Shown one piece after another: positions 8,981 to 16,098 of a stretch of DNA of 64,000 bases. Under the pieces are notes generated by a model. It had not been told where the DNA came from. It searched no databases and saw only the letters and a list, made by a program, of their open reading frames with translations. The first letter of the stretch is position 1. Every line of letters begins with the position of its first letter. The position numbers and the translations under genes are program-made. This DNA comes from an uncultured Fluviicola sp. (GTDB lineage: Bacteria > Bacteroidota > Bacteroidia > Flavobacteriales > Crocinitomicaceae): NCBI RefSeq assembly GCF_946478805.1, contig NZ_CAMLDC010000017.1, forward strand, positions 38,240 through 102,239, given 5' to 3'.

Positions 8981-9062
8981 CCCGCAGAGTTTTTGACTGC
9001 AATACACTTTTATGCCATTTTTTTGTAGGTGGAAATTACGTTCTGCCTAAATCTGCGTAATC
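8981..9062. repeat. Degenerate copies of the purine-rich intergenic element
   Basis: CCCGCAGAG at 8981-8989 and CTGCCTAAATCTGCGTAATC at 9043-9062 look like degraded units of the same dispersed intergenic family, one in each orientation. They occupy part of the 196-base gap before the oxidoreductase gene. Confidence 0.35.
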
Positions 9063-9169
9063 AAAGGAATATGAAAACATTGGATTCTTCGAATTTCATC
9101 AACTAAAACATTTGCTTTTAATCCTCATTTGCTCAATTCTTCCTAACTTGCAGGTTCTTAACTTAAGCG

Positions 9170-10900
9170 ATGAGAGGAATCAACCCTAAACAACACTACG
9201 ATGTTGTCATTATCGGTGGTGGAGTTAGTGGACTAACCTCTGCGGCTCTATTCAGTAAAGCCGGTATTTCCTGTTGTGTTATTGAAATGGACAATCGTCC
9301 GGGTGGTTACCTGGCAGGATTTCGACGTCATGATTTCCGCTTCGATTCCGCCATTCACTGGCTTAACAATTGCGGCCCGAATGGATTGGTAACCAAGATT
9401 TTCAAGATCATAGGGGATGATTACCCCAAATGCAAGGATCAAAAGAATATCCGCCGCTTTGTGAGTGACGATTTCGATTACATGGTGACCAATAATCCGG
9501 ATGAACTGAAAGAGCAATGGATCAAGGAGTTTCCCCATGAAAAGAAAGGGATTATCCGTTTTTTCAGGGATGCAAAACGCATAGGGAAATCGTTTGAACG
9601 GTATGCAAACTTAAGCCGCACTATGAATTCCATGACTTGGTACGAATACCCGATTCATGGATTGAGAATGCTGGGATTCGCTTTGCCTTTCATTCCACAT
9701 GTACGCTATACCGGTGAAGAAAAATTAAAAAAAGGGTTGGATCGGTATTTTACCGACGAAAAGCTGCATCGTGTATTCTGTTCGGAACCGGACGTGCTTT
9801 CTTGCTTGATTCCGATTTCCTGGGCATATATCAAGGATTTCCAACTACCACCGGATGGGGGAAGTCAGAGTTTTCCCGAATGGTTGATGTACACAACGGA
9901 AAAGATGGGCGGGGAGATTTTCTTCAAATCCAGGGTTACAGAAGTTTTGGTGGAAAATAATGTAGCAAAAGGTGTGAAATTCGATCATAGAGGAACGGAA
10001 CACACTGTTTCAAGTAAATACGTCGTTGCAGCTTGTGATGCGGAAACCTTGTTTGAGAAAATGCTTCCACAAAAAAACATTCCCGATAAGATGAAGGACC
10101 GTTTGAAAGGAGCACCGCTATACGCTTCAGCAATTACGATCGCACTTGGGATTGATTGTCCTTCAGAAGAATTGGGTTTGGGCGAGGAAATTATCTTTTT
10201 AGCCGACACCTCTGTCGGACGTGACGATTTAGGTCAGGGAGATCCACATTTGAGCGGGATTCACATCCTTGCTTCAACGGTGCGTGACAAATCATTATCC
10301 CTTCCGGAACACGGAACAATCACCTTATTCATTCCCGCCTGGATGGAAAACAACAATTTCTGGGGATGCGAAATCGATGAGAACGGAGATTACATTCGTG
10401 GAGAGGAATACAACCGTATCAAGGATGAATATGCTAATATACTGATTGACCGGGTGGAAGAGAAGTTGATCCCGAACCTGCGAAAACACATCCTGTATTG
10501 TGATGTTGCAACTCCGATCACGCATTTCCGCTATACAGGAAATAAGAATGGAACGATGATGGCACAAAAACCAGGTAAGGAAAATTACCAGGGAAAAGTA
10601 GCTTCTTATATCACGCCTGTTGAAAACCTGTTCCTGAGTGGTCACTGGGCTGATCTGGGCGGAGGAATTCCGATTGCCATCAAATCGTCGATCAACACAA
10701 CCTTGCTTGTACTACAAAAGGAAGACAAGAAACGGTTTAAACTGCTTTCCAGGTACATGGATGGTAAAATCGGAGCGGATGAACTGAGAACTTCCGACCT
10801 GTTGGTCAAATACGACAATTCCTGGATCAAGGATCCGACTCCTGCCCAAAAGAAAGTCAAGAGACGGGAAGAGGGCTTAAGTACCGACTTAACTGCCTAA
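9170..10900 (+). CDS. FAD-dependent oxidoreductase of the phytoene desaturase / carotenoid isomerase / retinol saturase group
   Basis: The 576-residue flavoprotein has an N-terminal Rossmann dinucleotide-binding motif, VVIIGGGVSGLTSAALFSKAG (residues ~12-32). The ribose-binding acidic residue follows in CCVIEMDNRPGGYLAGF. The C-terminus ends with the FAD-contacting motif NLFLSGHWADLGGGIPIAIKSS, conserved in CrtI/CrtISO/RetSat proteins. Such enzymes desaturate, isomerise or reduce polyene lipids. No other carotenoid genes are visible nearby, so the substrate stays open. The length fits the CrtISO/RetSat branch better than CrtI. It appears to be a single-gene unit. Confidence 0.85.
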   Translation: MRGINPKQHYDVVIIGGGVSGLTSAALFSKAGISCCVIEMDNRPGGYLAGFRRHDFRFDSAIHWLNNCGPNGLVTKIFKIIGDDYPKCKDQKNIRRFVSDDFDYMVTNNPDELKEQWIKEFPHEKKGIIRFFRDAKRIGKSFERYANLSRTMNSMTWYEYPIHGLRMLGFALPFIPHVRYTGEEKLKKGLDRYFTDEKLHRVFCSEPDVLSCLIPISWAYIKDFQLPPDGGSQSFPEWLMYTTEKMGGEIFFKSRVTEVLVENNVAKGVKFDHRGTEHTVSSKYVVAACDAETLFEKMLPQKNIPDKMKDRLKGAPLYASAITIALGIDCPSEELGLGEEIIFLADTSVGRDDLGQGDPHLSGIHILASTVRDKSLSLPEHGTITLFIPAWMENNNFWGCEIDENGDYIRGEEYNRIKDEYANILIDRVEEKLIPNLRKHILYCDVATPITHFRYTGNKNGTMMAQKPGKENYQGKVASYITPVENLFLSGHWADLGGGIPIAIKSSINTTLLVLQKEDKKRFKLLSRYMDGKIGADELRTSDLLVKYDNSWIKDPTPAQKKVKRREEGLSTDLTA

Positions 10901-11056
10901 CAAGGTTTCGGAGTTCTCCAGGTGAATTATACAGTCAGGATATTGTAATTCGGACTATTCAGACAGTATCAATAACTGATGAAATCTCCTTCCCGGAAAA
11001 GTTTTATCCTGAAAACCATTTCTATTTCGCAATTAAATCAAATTATTAACCGAATT

Positions 11057-11070
11057 GTGACTTTAGTCAC
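11057..11070. promoter_or_regulatory. Crp/Fnr-type operator: GTGAC-N4-GTCAC
   Basis: GTGACTTTAGTCAC is a perfect 5-base inverted repeat with a 4-base spacer, the geometry of Crp/Fnr-family sites. A near-consensus -7 element (CAACTTTG, 11093-11100) lies 22 bases downstream, which puts the dyad centre roughly 40-45 bases before a likely transcription start. That is the usual position for class II activation. It precedes the DUF2892-rhodanese-thioredoxin group. No Crp/Fnr gene is in the window, so the regulator is unknown. Confidence 0.6.
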
Positions 11071-11116
11071 TGTTTACTAATTTTCATTGTTCCAACTTTG
11101 TAAAAAACAAGTGACT

Positions 11117-11323
11117 ATGAAAATGAATATGCACACAATTGACAGAGTTATCCGGATTTTACTTTCCCTGGTGATAGTAACGCTTTATTTTTCCGGTCAT
11201 CTTACCGGAACACTTGCTATAATTGCATTGGTTGTAGCGGTAATCTTCACATTAACCAGTCTCATCGGTTTTTGTCCACTGTATAGCTTACTTGGAATAT
11301 CTACCAGGAAGAAAAGCAAATGA
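11117..11323 (+). CDS. DUF2892 (YgaP-like membrane) protein
   Basis: This is a 68-residue protein with two hydrophobic helices (about residues 12-26 and 31-49). It has the DUF2892 signature: an N-terminal N-x-H-x-x-D-R-V-I-R and a GFCPLY motif (Cys53) after the second helix. In YgaP-type proteins the same domain anchors a rhodanese to the membrane; here it is a separate polypeptide followed by rhodanese genes, so a membrane-attached sulfur relay is plausible. The start at 11117 (MKMNMHTIDR) is preferred to 11087 because the family begins there. Its stop overlaps the next start (ATGA), implying coupling. Confidence 0.87.
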   Translation: MKMNMHTIDRVIRILLSLVIVTLYFSGHLTGTLAIIALVVAVIFTLTSLIGFCPLYSLLGISTRKKSK

Positions 11324-11523
11324 AGCGATTTTTAAAAAATTATCGACTAGGACTTATAGGAGTGATACTCGGTGGAGTCGGAGGATATGCCTATTATCAT
11401 TTTATAGGCTGTTCCAGCGGCTCCTGTCCAATCACATCAAAACCGGTAAACAGTATCCTATATGGCTCTATGATGGGATTTCTACTCTTAAGTAGTTTTA
11501 ATGTCAAATCTAAAAAAGAATAA
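11320..11523 (+). CDS. DUF6132 family small membrane protein
   Basis: The 67-residue product has two hydrophobic segments (about 10-28 and 44-58). Between them lies a short loop with C-x4-C (Cys31 and Cys36 in GCSSGSCPIT), which matches what I remember of DUF6132. The cysteine pair could bind a metal or carry a disulfide or persulfide (inference). It overlaps the DUF2892 gene by four bases and is followed after 2 bases by a rhodanese gene, so all are surely one transcript. Confidence 0.82.
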   Translation: MKRFLKNYRLGLIGVILGGVGGYAYYHFIGCSSGSCPITSKPVNSILYGSMMGFLLLSSFNVKSKKE

Positions 11524-11525
11524 AA

Positions 11526-11771
11526 ATGGAAGGGACGATTATTGATGTTCGCTCTTACCAGGAATACCTTGGCGGACATGTGGCAGGTAGCATCCTGATT
11601 CCTTTACAGGAAATTCCCGATAGACTGGATGAAATAAGACAATTTTCACAGCCAATTATTCTGTGCTGTGCAAGTGGGAACAGGAGTGCACAAGCAACTC
11701 AATTTCTTCAAAACCAAGGAATAAATTGTTCCGATGGGGGAAGTTGGATGGATTTAGATGTGAATAGCTAA
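11526..11771 (+). CDS. Single-domain rhodanese-like protein (short)
   Basis: The 81-residue protein has the rhodanese core: TIIDVRSYQEYLGGHVAGSILIP (CH2A-like region) and the active-site loop C48-ASGNRS with a second cysteine directly before it (Cys47). Rhodaneses carry sulfane sulfur as a cysteine persulfide. The domain is shorter than usual (about 100 residues) because the N-terminal helix is missing. It sits between DUF6132 and a second rhodanese with only a few bases between genes. The sulfur donor and acceptor are unknown; thioredoxin, encoded just downstream, is a likely reductant (inference). Confidence 0.88.
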   Translation: MEGTIIDVRSYQEYLGGHVAGSILIPLQEIPDRLDEIRQFSQPIILCCASGNRSAQATQFLQNQGINCSDGGSWMDLDVNS

Positions 11772-11782
11772 AATAAGAAAAT

Positions 11783-12100
11783 ATGATACAAGGATTAAAG
11801 AACTTATTCGGAATCGGTTCAAAAGTGGATTTCAATGAATTAATGAACAAAGGAGCCCAGATCATAGATGTAAGAACACCGTCCGAATTTAACAGCGGAC
11901 ATATTAAAGGATCTTTAAACATTCCATTATCCAACATTTCAGAGAACCTGGCCAAAATCAGAAAAGATAAGCCCATTATTACTTGTTGCGCTTCCGGAAT
12001 GAGGAGTGCATCAGCCAAGAGTATCCTAACTTCAAAAGGTTACCGGGAAGTACACAATGGAGGAGGATGGACGAGTCTTCAACAAAAGATTCGAAAGTAA
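11783..12100 (+). CDS. Single-domain rhodanese-like protein
   Basis: The 105-residue protein is a complete single-domain rhodanese: VDFNELMNKGAQIIDVRTPSEFNSGHIKGSLNIPL, then the active loop C69-ASGMRS with Cys68 beside it, then the closing GYREVHNGGGW. It shares the CCASGxRS loop with the gene 12 bases upstream and is probably a diverged duplicate that kept its N-terminal helix. It belongs to the operator-controlled group starting at 11117. No signal peptide, so cytoplasmic. Confidence 0.92.
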   Translation: MIQGLKNLFGIGSKVDFNELMNKGAQIIDVRTPSEFNSGHIKGSLNIPLSNISENLAKIRKDKPIITCCASGMRSASAKSILTSKGYREVHNGGGWTSLQQKIRK

Positions 12101-12160
12101 AACAATGTTCACGTTAACAATTATTGCAAAAACAAAAGAGTAAATCCCTAAGTGAATTTC

Positions 12161-12168
12161 TAACTTTG
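12161..12168 (+). promoter_or_regulatory. Possible -7 element before thioredoxin
   Basis: TAACTTTG matches TAnnTTTG exactly and ends 20 bases before the thioredoxin ATG. No clear -33 box is seen at the right distance, so the thioredoxin gene may use this weak promoter or be read from the upstream operon. Confidence 0.35.
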
Positions 12169-12187
12169 AAAAATAAGCACAAAAGTT

Positions 12188-12484
12188 ATGGCATCTTTTT
12201 CTGAAATAATAAACTCCGACAAACCTGTTCTGGTTGACTTTTTCGCAGAATGGTGTGGCCCATGCAAAACCATGAAGCCTATCCTGGAGGATTTGAAGTC
12301 CAAATTAGGCAGTTCCGCTTCTGTTCTGAAGGTAGACGTGGATAAAAATCCCCATGCGGCAAGCAAGTATCAGATAAAAAGTATCCCGACATTGATCCTG
12401 TTCAAAAAAGGGAAGCCGGTTTGGAGGCAATCCGGTGTGGTACAGGCAAATCAATTGGCTCAGATCATCAAACAACACCAATAA
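12188..12484 (+). CDS. trxA: Thioredoxin
   Basis: The 98-residue protein is a classical single-domain thioredoxin: [16 protein letters not shown] with the redox pair Cys23/Cys26 in WCGPC, the buried Asp in VLVDFFAE, the cis-proline in [12 protein letters not shown], and the terminal helix. It lacks a signal peptide, so it acts in the cytoplasm. Its position 87 bases after two rhodaneses suggests it reduces rhodanese persulfides or related disulfides (inference). The genome may encode other thioredoxins, so the symbol is by family. Confidence 0.93.
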   Translation: MASFSEIINSDKPVLVDFFAEWCGPCKTMKPILEDLKSKLGSSASVLKVDVDKNPHAASKYQIKSIPTLILFKKGKPVWRQSGVVQANQLAQIIKQHQ

Positions 12485-12509
12485 GCCAATTCCCCTAATC
12501 CATCTCTTC

Positions 12510-13409
12510 ATGAAAATTGCTTTCGCGATAGCTTTATCGATGCTCCAATTCTATTCCTTCTCACAAGGGAAAAGTTCTTGGGAAATACCCTTTCAACTGG
12601 AAAACAATTGCATTTACATCTATTGCAAAGTGAATGAGACCGATAGTGTGCGATTCCTGTTTGACACGGGTGCAGATGGTTCCGTGATCAACAGTGATTC
12701 AGATAAACAACTCCACTTGAAAATCGATGGAAAATCCGTTAATCGTGGCTCCAATGGAAGCGACACGGTGTTTCAAAGTACTGGAAACAGGGTTGTTTTC
12801 GATGGATTGGAACAAACAGATATTCCATTCACCTTAATTTCTTTTGGAACAAACAGTTTGGATGGTGTTTTTGGGACTGACCTCATGAAGAATTACATCA
12901 TTGAAATCAACTACGATCGGAAAAATCTGAAATTTTCAAAAAAAGATCACTTCAAAACCGATTTGCGCTCTTACGATAAAATCAGGATTCACTATGTTGC
13001 GAGTTATCCGTCCATCAAGTGCAACTTGGTCATTCAAGGAAAAAGGTACAGCGGATTGTTCGGCTTGGATAGCGGAGCAGACGATGCATTAACGATTGCT
13101 TCACCTTATGGAGCCAAGAATGAGTTTAAACAAAAAACGCAACAGATTGCGTCGTCTGTTTTTCAAGGTTCGGACGGGTCGACTTACGAAATGTCGATTG
13201 TAGAAGCCCCGGAACTTCAAGTAGGCAAGAAAGTATTCTATCGTATCCCGATGAACTTATCCAACGCAAAGGAAGGCATAGATGCAACGGAAGATATGGC
13301 CGGATTCTTTGGGAATAATTTCTTAAAAAGATTCAATGTCGTTTTGGATTTGGGAAAGGGATTCATTTACCTGAAACCCAATGCGAATCTCTACGTCCCC
13401 TTTTTTTAG
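12510..13409 (+). CDS. Secreted retropepsin-like aspartic protease with two D-[TS]-G-A motifs
   Basis: The 299-residue protein starts with a signal peptide (MKIAFAIALSMLQFYSFSQG). It contains two aspartic-protease active-site motifs in one chain: FDTGADGS (Asp52) and LDSGADDA (Asp187). Each is followed by a hydrophobic-hydrophobic-Gly strand (LDGVFGTDLM and MAGFFGNNFL). A two-motif chain could fold as a pseudo-dimer like pepsin, whereas most bacterial retropepsin-like proteins have one motif and dimerise. The ATG at 12510 is preferred over the in-frame ATG at 12435 because the latter overlaps thioredoxin and would bury the signal peptide. Export suggests a periplasmic role. Confidence 0.85.
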   Translation: MKIAFAIALSMLQFYSFSQGKSSWEIPFQLENNCIYIYCKVNETDSVRFLFDTGADGSVINSDSDKQLHLKIDGKSVNRGSNGSDTVFQSTGNRVVFDGLEQTDIPFTLISFGTNSLDGVFGTDLMKNYIIEINYDRKNLKFSKKDHFKTDLRSYDKIRIHYVASYPSIKCNLVIQGKRYSGLFGLDSGADDALTIASPYGAKNEFKQKTQQIASSVFQGSDGSTYEMSIVEAPELQVGKKVFYRIPMNLSNAKEGIDATEDMAGFFGNNFLKRFNVVLDLGKGFIYLKPNANLYVPFF

Positions 13410-13418
13410 CAATAAAAA

Positions 13419-13443
13419 GAGTCTGTCGTGCCACAACAGACTC
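13419..13443. terminator. Bidirectional hairpin between convergent genes
   Basis: GAGTCTGT and ACAGACTC form an 8-base stem around a 9-base loop. AAAAA precedes the stem (a T-run for the minus strand), with a T-rich stretch after it. It separates the aspartic protease gene from the convergent nitroreductase gene. Confidence 0.7.
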
Positions 13444-13468
13444 CTTCGTTTTCGTTGGTTATTGATGG

Positions 13469-14095
13469 CTAGTTCAAAGTAATAGTCAATTCATCTAAAG
13501 GAATCCGTACTTTTTTCGCCTTTGCATAAGGATCCATTTCTTCATTACGGTAACCCAAAGCAAGAATCACAGCAGATTGCAATCCTTTTTCTTTCAATCC
13601 TAAAATCTCATCAAAAGCGGCATTATCAAACCCTTCCATCGGAGTGCTGTCCACTTTTAAATTCGCTGCAGCCACGATCGCAGTTCCCAGAGCGATATAC
13701 GCCTGTTTTGCTGCCCAGGTCTTCACGAATTCTTCGGGCATACTAACAAAAGCTGAAAGTTTTGCCTTGAATTCGTTTAAACTTTCCAAGGGGATATTTC
13801 GTGTGTTAGCAACCAATGCCATGTATTCATCAATGTGTGTTTGTGAAACATGCGTATAAGAAGCAAATACCAGTAAGTGAGAAGATTCGCCCACCTGCGG
13901 ATTAAATGAAGCTGCTTGTAACCGTTGTTTGATCTCCGGATTTGAAATCGCTATAACCCGGAATGGTTGGATCCCGGCAGACGTTGCAGTCAGGTTGATC
14001 GCTTCCAGTATTTCAGTTACTTTTTCGTCCGATACTTTTTCAGATGTCATGCGTTTCGCCGCGTATCGCCAATTCAATGTGTCTATTAAGTTCAT
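13469..14095 (-). CDS. NAD(P)H-dependent nitroreductase family protein
   Basis: The 208-residue flavoprotein matches the nitroreductase fold: LNWRYAAKRMTSEKVSDEKVTEILEAINLTATSAGIQPFRVIAIS with the FMN-phosphate-binding R-x-A-A-K-R start. It continues with QAYIALGTAIVAAANLKVDSTPMEGFD and the closing ALGYRNEEMDPYAKAKKVRIP. This is the NfsB/YdgI-like arrangement of a homodimeric FMN enzyme reducing nitroaromatics, quinones or enoates. The start at 14095 is chosen over an in-frame ATG at 14203 because the upstream 36 residues are not conserved-looking and the family starts at MNLIDTLNWRYA. Gene is isolated. Confidence 0.9.
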   Translation of the reverse strand: MNLIDTLNWRYAAKRMTSEKVSDEKVTEILEAINLTATSAGIQPFRVIAISNPEIKQRLQAASFNPQVGESSHLLVFASYTHVSQTHIDEYMALVANTRNIPLESLNEFKAKLSAFVSMPEEFVKTWAAKQAYIALGTAIVAAANLKVDSTPMEGFDNAAFDEILGLKEKGLQSAVILALGYRNEEMDPYAKAKKVRIPLDELTITLN

Positions 14096-14255
14096 TATTT
14101 CTGTGTTTTCGACAAAGGTAAGTCGGATTAGTTTCAAAAAGACACTAATATACTTAATGAAACCAGTTTCCTTGAAGAAACTGATAGACTCGTAATTTAG
14201 CAAATTAGCAAAATTGCTAACAACTCCTTAGATTTGTTCGAATCCAAGAAGCAGC

Positions 14256-14831
14256 ATGAGCAACAAACTCCACCACGGAAAAACATTCAACAAAGTCAAC
14301 TACATCAACAAGCAACTCATTAATAATGAATTCAGCAACTGTGTATTTGTGGAATGCGATTTCAAGAAAAGTAACTTCAGTAACATTGATTTCGTGGATT
14401 GTGAATTTGTCGGCTGTAACTTTTCGCTGACCATCCTGAAATTTGCAGATTTGAAGAATGCGCATTTCAGGGATTGCAAGATAGTAGGAGTGGACTTCAG
14501 TGCGTGTAACGATTTCCTGTTCACCGTCCAATTTACAGATTGCACCCTGGATTACGCAACCTTCCATTCCAAAAGCATGAAGCAGGCGGTCTTTACTAAC
14601 TGCATTCTAAAGGAAGTGGATTTCTCTGAAGTTAACCTGACACAGGCAATCTTTAAAAATTGCGATCTGACTCGCTCTATCTTTGACAGAAGCATCCTGG
14701 ACAAGGTAGATTTCAGCACATCTGTCAATTTTGAAATAAATCCGGAGCGAAACAGGATGAAGAAAACGGTTTTTTCATCCAATGGATTAATCGGCTTGCT
14801 TTCGAAATATGATTTAGTGGTGAAGGAATAA
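14256..14831 (+). CDS. Pentapeptide-repeat protein
   Basis: The 191-residue protein is built of about 25 pentapeptide units of the A(D/N)LxX type, with F or L at the centre position throughout (NNEFSNCVFVECDFKKSNF, CKIVGVDFSAC, SEVNLTQAIFKNCDLTRSIF). This predicts a right-handed quadrilateral beta-helix. Overall shape and length resemble the Qnr/McbG group, which interact with DNA gyrase; whether this one does is unknown. Frequent cysteines at fixed repeat positions are notable. Neighbours give no functional clue. Confidence 0.9.
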   Translation: MSNKLHHGKTFNKVNYINKQLINNEFSNCVFVECDFKKSNFSNIDFVDCEFVGCNFSLTILKFADLKNAHFRDCKIVGVDFSACNDFLFTVQFTDCTLDYATFHSKSMKQAVFTNCILKEVDFSEVNLTQAIFKNCDLTRSIFDRSILDKVDFSTSVNFEINPERNRMKKTVFSSNGLIGLLSKYDLVVKE

Positions 14832-14836
14832 AGCGG

Positions 14837-15784
14837 CTACTTTTTAGAAACAGCATTATTCAAAAATTTTAGATAGCTTTTTTGATTTAAGAGTTTAAAA
14901 TAATTTACGATTCGAATTATTCCAATTGGTATAAGTATAATTGGGATAAATAAAGCGTAAAAATTTGGATTTTTTAGTCTTTTAAAATATACAGTAACAA
15001 GTTTCTTTTCACTACCCTTATAGTCCTCATAACTTAATTCATAATTTTTAGATCTCGTAAAAAATAATTCGTAACCTAAATAATCATCATTTAATTTTTT
15101 TAATGTGTTGTGAAAAGAATCAGAGTAGATAATATTAGCATTTGAAATTTGCTCACCCGTCTTTGAATTAAATGATTCAATGTCATATGGCATTATTTCT
15201 AAAGTTTCCCTTATTACATAACACCCAAACAATAAAAACGCTAAGCCTATAACAAAACCTTCAAATATTTTCTTAGTTTTTGATTTATCAAGTTCCCTTA
15301 TCTTTTGTAAGTTTGGAATCCGATGGAAGAAGTTTAATTTAATGCCTTTCTCTTCACTTTTGTTTAAGTTGTTATTGTTTATTATACCCTCAAATTCAAA
15401 AGATTCACCACTTTTTAGAAGTCCAAACTCAATTAAAACTTTTTCGTTCGCTAGTATGGACTTTACTTCTAAGTCTCTACTTGCATTTGTGATTTTAAAA
15501 TCTAACCATGATATATCGTTTGCCGATATTTCAATTTTATTGGTTTTTTCATTAATATCCTTATCACCAGTGCATAAAATGTGTCCTTTGACAAAAGTGA
15601 CTTTGTCATTTATTTCTACATCGTTATATTTAATTGAAAGTTTATCAAAATTTTTAAGCAAATCATCCTGTAGATTGATTTGTTTGTCTTTAATAAAAAA
15701 CAACTTTGTTTTCTTTTTTTGAAACAGGAAGAAATAAGCTGGTATACCAAATATAATTGCGACAATGATTGCAAGAATTTCCAT
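14837..15784 (-). CDS. AT-rich hypothetical membrane protein
   Basis: I do not recognise this 315-residue protein. It has an N-terminal membrane anchor (EILAIIVAIIFGIPAYFFLF), a ~150-residue soluble domain with strand-like segments, a second membrane segment near 180-200 (GFVIGLAFLLFGCYVI), a short extracytoplasmic loop with aromatic and acidic residues, and a final one (FYALFIPIILIPIGIIRIV). The topology resembles E3-type or DUF3592-type membrane proteins, but no motif supports a name. The gene is clearly more AT-rich than its surroundings and stands alone on the minus strand between a pentapeptide gene and tRNA-Met, so recent acquisition next to a tRNA is possible. Confidence 0.72.
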   Translation of the reverse strand: MEILAIIVAIIFGIPAYFFLFQKKKTKLFFIKDKQINLQDDLLKNFDKLSIKYNDVEINDKVTFVKGHILCTGDKDINEKTNKIEISANDISWLDFKITNASRDLEVKSILANEKVLIEFGLLKSGESFEFEGIINNNNLNKSEEKGIKLNFFHRIPNLQKIRELDKSKTKKIFEGFVIGLAFLLFGCYVIRETLEIMPYDIESFNSKTGEQISNANIIYSDSFHNTLKKLNDDYLGYELFFTRSKNYELSYEDYKGSEKKLVTVYFKRLKNPNFYALFIPIILIPIGIIRIVNYFKLLNQKSYLKFLNNAVSKK

Positions 15785-15932
15785 GAGTAGTTTCTGAATA
15801 TCAATGAATTTAGAAAAGTAAACTTAACAATTCATTTCACTTGTGTTGTCAAATTTTATTTCAATTATCAACAATACTAAATTTAAAATTGTCATTTACT
15901 TTGTAATGCAATTCTGCGGGAGACATAAAATA

Positions 15933-15961
15933 AAAAAGCTCAGCATTATACTGAGCTTTTT
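15933..15961 (-). terminator. Terminator of tRNA-Met
   Basis: AAAAAGCTCAG and CTGAGCTTTTT are perfect complements around a 7-base loop (CATTATA). On the minus strand the stem lies immediately after the tRNA 3' end and closes in a T-run. Confidence 0.88.
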
Positions 15962-15962
15962 G

Positions 15963-16036
15963 TAGCGAGACGGAGAGTTGAACTCCGGACCTCAGGGTTA
16001 TGAATCCTGCGCTCTAACCAACTGAGCTATCTCGCC
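15963..16036 (-). tRNA. tRNA-Met (anticodon CAT)
   Basis: The minus strand folds into a complete 74-base cloverleaf. The acceptor stem is GGCGAGA/TCTCGCT, the D-arm GCTC...GAGC, the anticodon loop TTCATAA and the T-arm CGGAG-TTCAACT-CTCCG, with discriminator A. The CAT anticodon could be elongator or initiator Met or lysidine-modified Ile2. The acceptor stem starts with G1-U72, so it lacks the C1-A72 mismatch of initiators, and the elongator is favoured. CCA is not encoded. It has its own promoter and terminator. Confidence 0.96.
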
Positions 16037-16066
16037 ATAATCCTTTCGTTTCCCTGAAAGGCGGTG

Positions 16067-16096
16067 CAAATATAGTTACTTTTTTCTTCTATGCAA
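16067..16096 (-). promoter_or_regulatory. Promoter of tRNA-Met (TTG-N19-TATATTTG)
   Basis: On the minus strand TTG (16094-16096), a 19-base spacer and TATATTTG (16067-16074) match the Bacteroidota -33/-7 consensus exactly. The -7 element ends 30 bases before the mature tRNA 5' end. It lies in the 62-base gap to the methyltransferase stop. Confidence 0.8.
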
Positions 16097-16098
16097 GA

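Noticed and set aside
15342..15722. 126-residue plus-strand frame opposite the AT-rich membrane gene
   Set aside because: Antisense shadow; low-complexity Leu/Ser composition with no start context.
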